Part shown: piece by piece, positions 60,141 through 64,000 of the stretch
Layout: each line of letters starts with the position of its first letter
Position numbering within the stretch: position 1 is the stretch's first letter
Source: Neptunicoccus cionae
GTDB lineage: Bacteria > Pseudomonadota > Alphaproteobacteria > Rhodobacterales > Rhodobacteraceae
Direction of reading: 5' to 3'
DNA length: 64,000 bases
Assembly: GCF_014643735.1 (NCBI RefSeq)
Contig: NZ_BMKA01000004.1
Span: 186,001-250,000, forward strand
Made by a program: the position numbers and the translations under genes
Notes under the pieces: model-generated
What the model saw: only the letters and a program-made list of their open reading frames with translations
Told to the model about the DNA's origin: nothing
The model's database searches: none

Positions 60141-61073
60141 ATGAAGCAGGCAAAGATCACCCCACCTACGCAAGAAACCACTTTCGCGCCGTTACCCCGT
60201 TGGGCCGAGCCTGCGAACGGGCAAACACCCGAGGCTATGGCCTTTGCGGCAGGCGCGTCGCTTTGTGTGCTGCATGGTCTGGTCACGGATCAAAGCGGTG
60301 CGGTTCCGGTGGCGTTGCTGCGCAACCGTTTGGCTTTGCTGGCGAGCGAGGCCGCTTTGCGCATTGAAGGGCGCGCCGAAACCACGGCGGCCATTCGCGA
60401 TGCGGTGTATCTGACACGGCCCGGTGACGGGATGGGACCCGCCGGAGAGATGTATTTGCGCTGGCGGCGGAGCGCGGCCTTGCCGCTGCGCTCAAGGAAC
60501 TGGATCAACCAATTGGGCGAGACCCTGCCCACCCCCTTCGCCGAGGCACTACCCCATTGGATGAAACTGACAGAAGCCACCGGAAGCCCCGCAGCCCAAG
60601 CAGCCAGCCTTATAGGTCTGATCCTAGAGGCCGACCCGCGCGAAGAAGCAACCGCGATGATCTGCGCGGATGCTGTGCTGGCCCGTGGTCTTGGCTGGTC
60701 GACACCACTACCGCTTTGTGCGCTTTATATGACCCGCGCGGTTCTGCGCGATCTGCGACAGCCGGACTTTCATCTGCTTTTAAACCGCTCTGCCAAAGCG
60801 GCAATTGGGATGGCCCATGACCTCAGTCGTCGCGCGGCAGTGTTGCGAAAGATTGCGCCGAAACTGCGCTCCAAGGGATCGGACCATGCCGTGGCGCTGT
60901 TCCTGCAAGAAGATGCGGTTTCGCCCAGCACTATGTTGTCGCCCGTTATCAAGGGCACAAATACTGCGATGACCGATCGTTCTGCCCGACGGCTTTGTGA
61001 TCGTTTGGTCAGTCTTGGTGCGGCGAAAGAATTGACCGGACGGGGCAGCTTTCGACTATACGGGCTGGCGTGA
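60141..61073 (+). CDS. DUF1403-like protein
   Basis: 310 aa, soluble, rich in Ala, Leu and Arg, no signal peptide or membrane helix. It resembles the DUF1403 family found on plasmids of rhizobia and roseobacters, usually next to an ScpB-like gene. Blocks are ALLRNRLALLASEAALRIEG, GPAGEMYLRWRRSA and, at the end, MTDRSARRLCDRLVSLGAAKELTGR, which looks like a small winged-helix element. The function is not known. Its stop overlaps the next gene start, so both products are probably made together. Confidence 0.65.
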   Translation: MKQAKITPPTQETTFAPLPRWAEPANGQTPEAMAFAAGASLCVLHGLVTDQSGAVPVALLRNRLALLASEAALRIEGRAETTAAIRDAVYLTRPGDGMGPAGEMYLRWRRSAALPLRSRNWINQLGETLPTPFAEALPHWMKLTEATGSPAAQAASLIGLILEADPREEATAMICADAVLARGLGWSTPLPLCALYMTRAVLRDLRQPDFHLLLNRSAKAAIGMAHDLSRRAAVLRKIAPKLRSKGSDHAVALFLQEDAVSPSTMLSPVIKGTNTAMTDRSARRLCDRLVSLGAAKELTGRGSFRLYGLA

Positions 61074-61639
61074 TGGAGCAGGAAGACGATTTTGATCGCG
61101 ATCTTGCCGGATTGACGCCCGACAGACGATGGCATGAGTGGATGGCGCGGGTGGAGGCAGTTCTGTTTGCAAGTGACACTGTGGTCCCAAAGAAAACATT
61201 GATGGCAGTGATCGGGCAAGACGCATCGCTGAAAAAGCTGATTGGTGACATAAACGCCGCGCTCACGCACCGTCCCTATGAGGTGGTGGCCGTTTCCGGC
61301 GGCTGGATGATGCGCACCCGCAAAAGATACGCGCCTGCAATTCGCAAGGCCAGACACGGGGACGATAAGGGGGTGCGGTTGAGCGAGGCCGAACTGCTGG
61401 TGCTTGCAACCATCGCTTATCAGCAACCTGTCAGCCGCGCGGATTTGAAGGATGTGTTTGGCAAGGACGTGAACCGCGATCTGCTGTCCCGCCTGCAATA
61501 CCGCAAACTTATTGCCAACGGACCCCGCAGCCCCCGTGCCGGTGCGCCCCATACTTTTGTGACAACATCGGAGTTTCTGCGGACCTTTGATCTCGACAGC
61601 CTGCGCGACCTGCCGGAAATGGATTTCCCGCAGGCCTGA
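61073..61639 (+). CDS. ScpB-like protein (SMC-ScpAB family), coupled to the DUF1403-like gene
   Basis: 188 aa. Two winged-helix regions of the ScpB family: WMARVEAVLFASDTVVPKKTL at about 20-40, then LSEAELLVLATIAYQQPVSRADL and the following RLQYRKLI segment at about 100-140. ScpB normally dimerises and works with ScpA and SMC in chromosome condensation; neither ScpA nor SMC is here. TGATG overlap with the DUF1403-like gene (GTG at 61070 is an alternative start). On a secondary replicon this could be a replicon-specific structural or regulatory factor (inference). Confidence 0.8.
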   Translation: MEQEDDFDRDLAGLTPDRRWHEWMARVEAVLFASDTVVPKKTLMAVIGQDASLKKLIGDINAALTHRPYEVVAVSGGWMMRTRKRYAPAIRKARHGDDKGVRLSEAELLVLATIAYQQPVSRADLKDVFGKDVNRDLLSRLQYRKLIANGPRSPRAGAPHTFVTTSEFLRTFDLDSLRDLPEMDFPQA

Positions 61640-61648
61640 TACCGTCGA

Positions 61649-62803
61649 TCAGGCCGCTTTGGTCAGAATATCGGTCAGTTCTTCAATCGACAGCAGGAAT
61701 GGATTTGCTTTCATCGAAGAGGCCTGCGCCGAAAGTTCTGCGGTTTGCCCGTAGCTTTCAGATGACAGGCCAATCGCAGAAAGACCGCGCAATCCTTGTG
61801 CGCGGGACCAATCTTGCAAGGCTTGCAGCCCGTCTGTCTGTTCGGCGCTGCCGAAAATATCACTAATTATAGAGACCACCCAACCGGTGCGCCTTGCGAT
61901 CTCGCTGTCTGCATCTGCGCGGGCGCGATGAGAGGCAAGGACCGCTGGCAGCAACGTGCCGCAGATTTCGCCGTGGGGCGCATTGGTCATGCCGCCGATC
62001 ACTCCGGCGAACCCGTGTACTGCGCCCAGTCCGCCATTCGCCAGCGCCAACCCGCCGCAGGTGCTGACCCAGGCCATTTCGTCCATCGCCTCCGCTGAAT
62101 TTTCCTCAATCAGCGGTTTCAGCGCGGATAGGCCGACAGGAATCGCCGCCAGACACAGGGCGTCCGTCATCGGGTTCGCCTTGGTTGAAAGATAGGGTTC
62201 GATAGCCTGCGTCACCGCGTCCAGTGCTGCGGATAATTTGACGGTGCGGGGTGCGCTTTCCATCAGGCTTGCATCGACAATGGCAACACGAGGTATCATG
62301 CGGGGGTCCCGCAGGCTGACTTTGATGCCGCGATCGGGAACGGTGATCACCGCGTTGCGCGTTACTTCCGATCCCGTCCCGGCCGTTGTGGGCAGCGCGA
62401 TTACCGGCAGCGGCGCGGTGTCGAGCGTTCGCCCGTCGCCAACACCTTCAAGGTAGGCGCGGGGCGGGCCCTCACAAGGGATCAGCGCGGCAAGGGCTTT
62501 GGCGAAATCCATCACCGATCCGCCGCCAAGGGCGATGATCAGATCTGGCGGTGTTTCCTTGAACCGTGGCAGCGCGGTTTCCAGCAGGGGCAGGTCAGGT
62601 TCCCCGGCGCAGCCGATGGTTTCAACCTTCAGTCCTGCATCAGCGCATTGCGTTAACAGCCAGTCGGCCCGCTTTGGGTTCGCCCCGTGAACCAGCAGCA
62701 CAGAGCGTCCGAACCCTGCCGCCAGATTGGCCGCAAGATCACATGTGCCGCGCCCGAAGTGGATCGAGTTCGGGGCGCTAAAGGCGAAATTCGTGAATGT
62801 CAT
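61649..62803 (-). CDS. Iron-containing alcohol dehydrogenase
   Basis: 384 aa, class III metal-dependent dehydrogenase. The nucleotide-binding motif is [14 protein letters not shown] near 92, then [18 protein letters not shown] near 132. Metal ligands lie in [16 protein letters not shown] near 188 and in [23 protein letters not shown] near 255-275. It reduces or oxidises a small alcohol/aldehyde or hydroxyacid with NAD(P). 12 bp downstream of the glycerol kinase gene, same strand, so a glycerol or polyol-related substrate is possible. Confidence 0.9.
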   Translation of the reverse strand: MTFTNFAFSAPNSIHFGRGTCDLAANLAAGFGRSVLLVHGANPKRADWLLTQCADAGLKVETIGCAGEPDLPLLETALPRFKETPPDLIIALGGGSVMDFAKALAALIPCEGPPRAYLEGVGDGRTLDTAPLPVIALPTTAGTGSEVTRNAVITVPDRGIKVSLRDPRMIPRVAIVDASLMESAPRTVKLSAALDAVTQAIEPYLSTKANPMTDALCLAAIPVGLSALKPLIEENSAEAMDEMAWVSTCGGLALANGGLGAVHGFAGVIGGMTNAPHGEICGTLLPAVLASHRARADADSEIARRTGWVVSIISDIFGSAEQTDGLQALQDWSRAQGLRGLSAIGLSSESYGQTAELSAQASSMKANPFLLSIEELTDILTKAA

Positions 62804-62815
62804 TTTCGCAGAACC

Positions 62816-64000
62816 TCAAACGCTCATCGTGGCGTCGATTGCTTTCTTCCAACCGGCGTATTTGGCTTTGCGCTGGTCTTCTTTCATATCGGGCGTGAAC
62901 TGTTTGTCGAGCGCCCAACCTTTGGCAAACGTTTCCTGATCGGGGTAAAGGCCCACGTGCATCCCCGCCAGCCACGCCGCGCCCAGTGCGGTTGTTTCCA
63001 GTACTTTCGGACGGTCCACAGGCGCTGCGATAATGTCAGAAAGGAACTGCATGGCAAAGTCGTTCGCGGACATGCCCCCGTCCACACGCAGAGTCGGTTG
63101 CACGCCGTCGACCTGCCAGTCCGCCGACATCGCATCAAGCAGATCGCGGGTCTGGAAGCCGACACTTTGCAGCGCGGCCCGTGCCATTTCCGCTGGACCG
63201 GATCCCCGCGTCAGCCCGAACACCGCACCACGGCAATCGGGGTTCCAATAGGGTGCGCCAAGGCCGACAAATGCGGGGACAAGGATCACGTCCTGATTGT
63301 CATCCGCCTCCATCGCCAGCGCTTGGGTCGCGGCTGCATCCTTGATAATCTGCAAACCGTCCCGCAGCCATTGCACCACGGCCCCCGCAACAAAGATCGA
63401 CCCTTCCAGCGCATAGGTTGGTTTGCCGTCGAGTTGATAGGCAATCGTCGTCAGCAGCCGGTTTTTTGACACAACAGGGGTCTCACCCGTATTAAGCAGG
63501 GCAAAACATCCGGTGCCATAGGTGGATTTCAGCATCCCGGGTTTGAAACAGGCCTGCCCGACCGTGGCCGCCTGTTGGTCCCCCGCGACGCCGCAAATCG
63601 GGATTTCATGGCCGAACAGATCGGCCCGAGCACTGCCAAAATCGGCTGCGCAATCCTTGACTTCGGGCAGCATTTCCATCGGAATATCAAGCAGTTCGCA
63701 AATTGTACTGCTCCAACGGCCCTTGCGGATATCATAAAGCATGGTGCGCGCTGCATTGGTGGCGTCCGTGGCATGGACCTTGCCGCCCGTCAGCTTCCAG
63801 ATCAGATAACAATCGACCGTGCCAAACAGCAGTTCGCCGTTTTCTGCTGCTTCGCGTGCGCCCTCTACGTTTTCTAGGATCCAGCGCAGTTTTGTGCCGG
63901 AGAAATATGGATCAACCAGCAATCCTGTGCGGTCTGCGATCATGTCGCCTTGCCCGCTGTCGCGCAAACTGCGGCAATATTCAGCGGTGCGGCGGTCCTG
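62816..64000 (-). CDS. glpK: Glycerol kinase, C-terminal 394 residues (cut by window edge)
   Basis: The open reading frame continues beyond 64000: the last bases read [12 protein letters not shown], so about 100 N-terminal residues are outside. FGGY kinase features: [64 protein letters not shown], and the late [16 protein letters not shown] and [13 protein letters not shown]. It phosphorylates glycerol to glycerol-3-phosphate. Glycerol kinase is favoured over other FGGY kinases by the DPYFSGTKL and GDQQAA motifs. It is upstream of the iron alcohol dehydrogenase. Confidence 0.93.
   Translation of the reverse strand, partial: QDRRTAEYCRSLRDSGQGDMIADRTGLLVDPYFSGTKLRWILENVEGAREAAENGELLFGTVDCYLIWKLTGGKVHATDATNAARTMLYDIRKGRWSSTICELLDIPMEMLPEVKDCAADFGSARADLFGHEIPICGVAGDQQAATVGQACFKPGMLKSTYGTGCFALLNTGETPVVSKNRLLTTIAYQLDGKPTYALEGSIFVAGAVVQWLRDGLQIIKDAAATQALAMEADDNQDVILVPAFVGLGAPYWNPDCRGAVFGLTRGSGPAEMARAALQSVGFQTRDLLDAMSADWQVDGVQPTLRVDGGMSANDFAMQFLSDIIAAPVDRPKVLETTALGAAWLAGMHVGLYPDQETFAKGWALDKQFTPDMKEDQRKAKYAGWKKAIDATMSV

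Noticed and set aside
1-64000. Insertion sequences, integrases, CRISPR arrays, tRNA or rRNA genes
   Set aside because: No transposase- or integrase-like protein, regularly spaced repeat array or RNA gene signature was recognised by reading; small RNAs cannot be excluded.

Overview
The window reads as part of an extrachromosomal replicon (plasmid or chromid) of a marine Rhodobacteraceae (roseobacter group) alphaproteobacterium. This rests on three things. The gene families are typical of the group: TRAP and TTT transporters, pob/pca, ectoine and sulfolactate catabolism. The pobA/pca and enuR-ueh-usp-eutD gene orders are roseobacter-like. Near the middle (31.3-34.8 kb) lies a replication/partition block: a small replication initiator with a DnaA N-terminal-type domain, divergent from parA-parB, with 16-bp palindromes directly behind parB that look like centromere sites. 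No rRNA, tRNA, insertion sequence or CRISPR array was seen. Coding density is high and almost every gene belongs to a catabolic or uptake operon.

Left arm (0-31 kb). 1-3923: an operon for a branched-chain-type ABC importer with a LivM-LivG fusion, divergent from an RpiR-type regulator that overlaps a glutamine-synthetase-like ligase. 6262-11024: 4-hydroxybenzoate/protocatechuate degradation (pobA, pcaC, pcaH, pcaG) plus a BKACE-family beta-keto acid cleavage enzyme, with a divergent LysR regulator. 11021-13683: a GFA-family protein, a glutaredoxin-MauE membrane protein and an Hsp70-like ATPase. 13701-16754: a TRAP transporter. 16931-22799: a polar amino acid ABC importer divergent from a TetR regulator, an aminotransferase and a dimethylargininase, probably a methylarginine/arginine uptake and breakdown unit. 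23021-27717: a thiolase, an acyl-CoA ligase, a patatin-like lipase and 3-hydroxybutyrate dehydrogenase. 27707-31052: a two-component system divergent from a periplasmic HtrA/DegP protease.

Middle (31.3-43.7 kb). The replication/partition module is followed by a BMP-type nucleoside/nucleobase ABC importer in one operon with a CodA-like cytosine deaminase. Convergent to that is a two-gene DNA repair/modification unit: a radical SAM protein with helix-hairpin-helix, and a DUF4130-UdgX fusion.

Right arm (43.8-64 kb). 43780-51533 is a sulfonate unit: an FAD-linked 2-hydroxyacid dehydrogenase, a LysR regulator, sulfopyruvate decarboxylase ComDE, a TTT-type transporter (TctC, TctA, TctB) and an FMN-dependent 2-hydroxyacid dehydrogenase. 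Together they suggest sulfolactate -> sulfopyruvate -> sulfoacetaldehyde. 51548-60066 is an ectoine-utilisation locus (ssd, asnC, enuR, uehABC, usp, eutD) that lacks the deacetylase eutE/doeB, eutABC and the doeD/atf transaminase within the window. 60141-61639 is a DUF1403-like gene coupled to an ScpB-like gene without ScpA. The window ends in an iron-dependent alcohol dehydrogenase and a truncated glycerol kinase.
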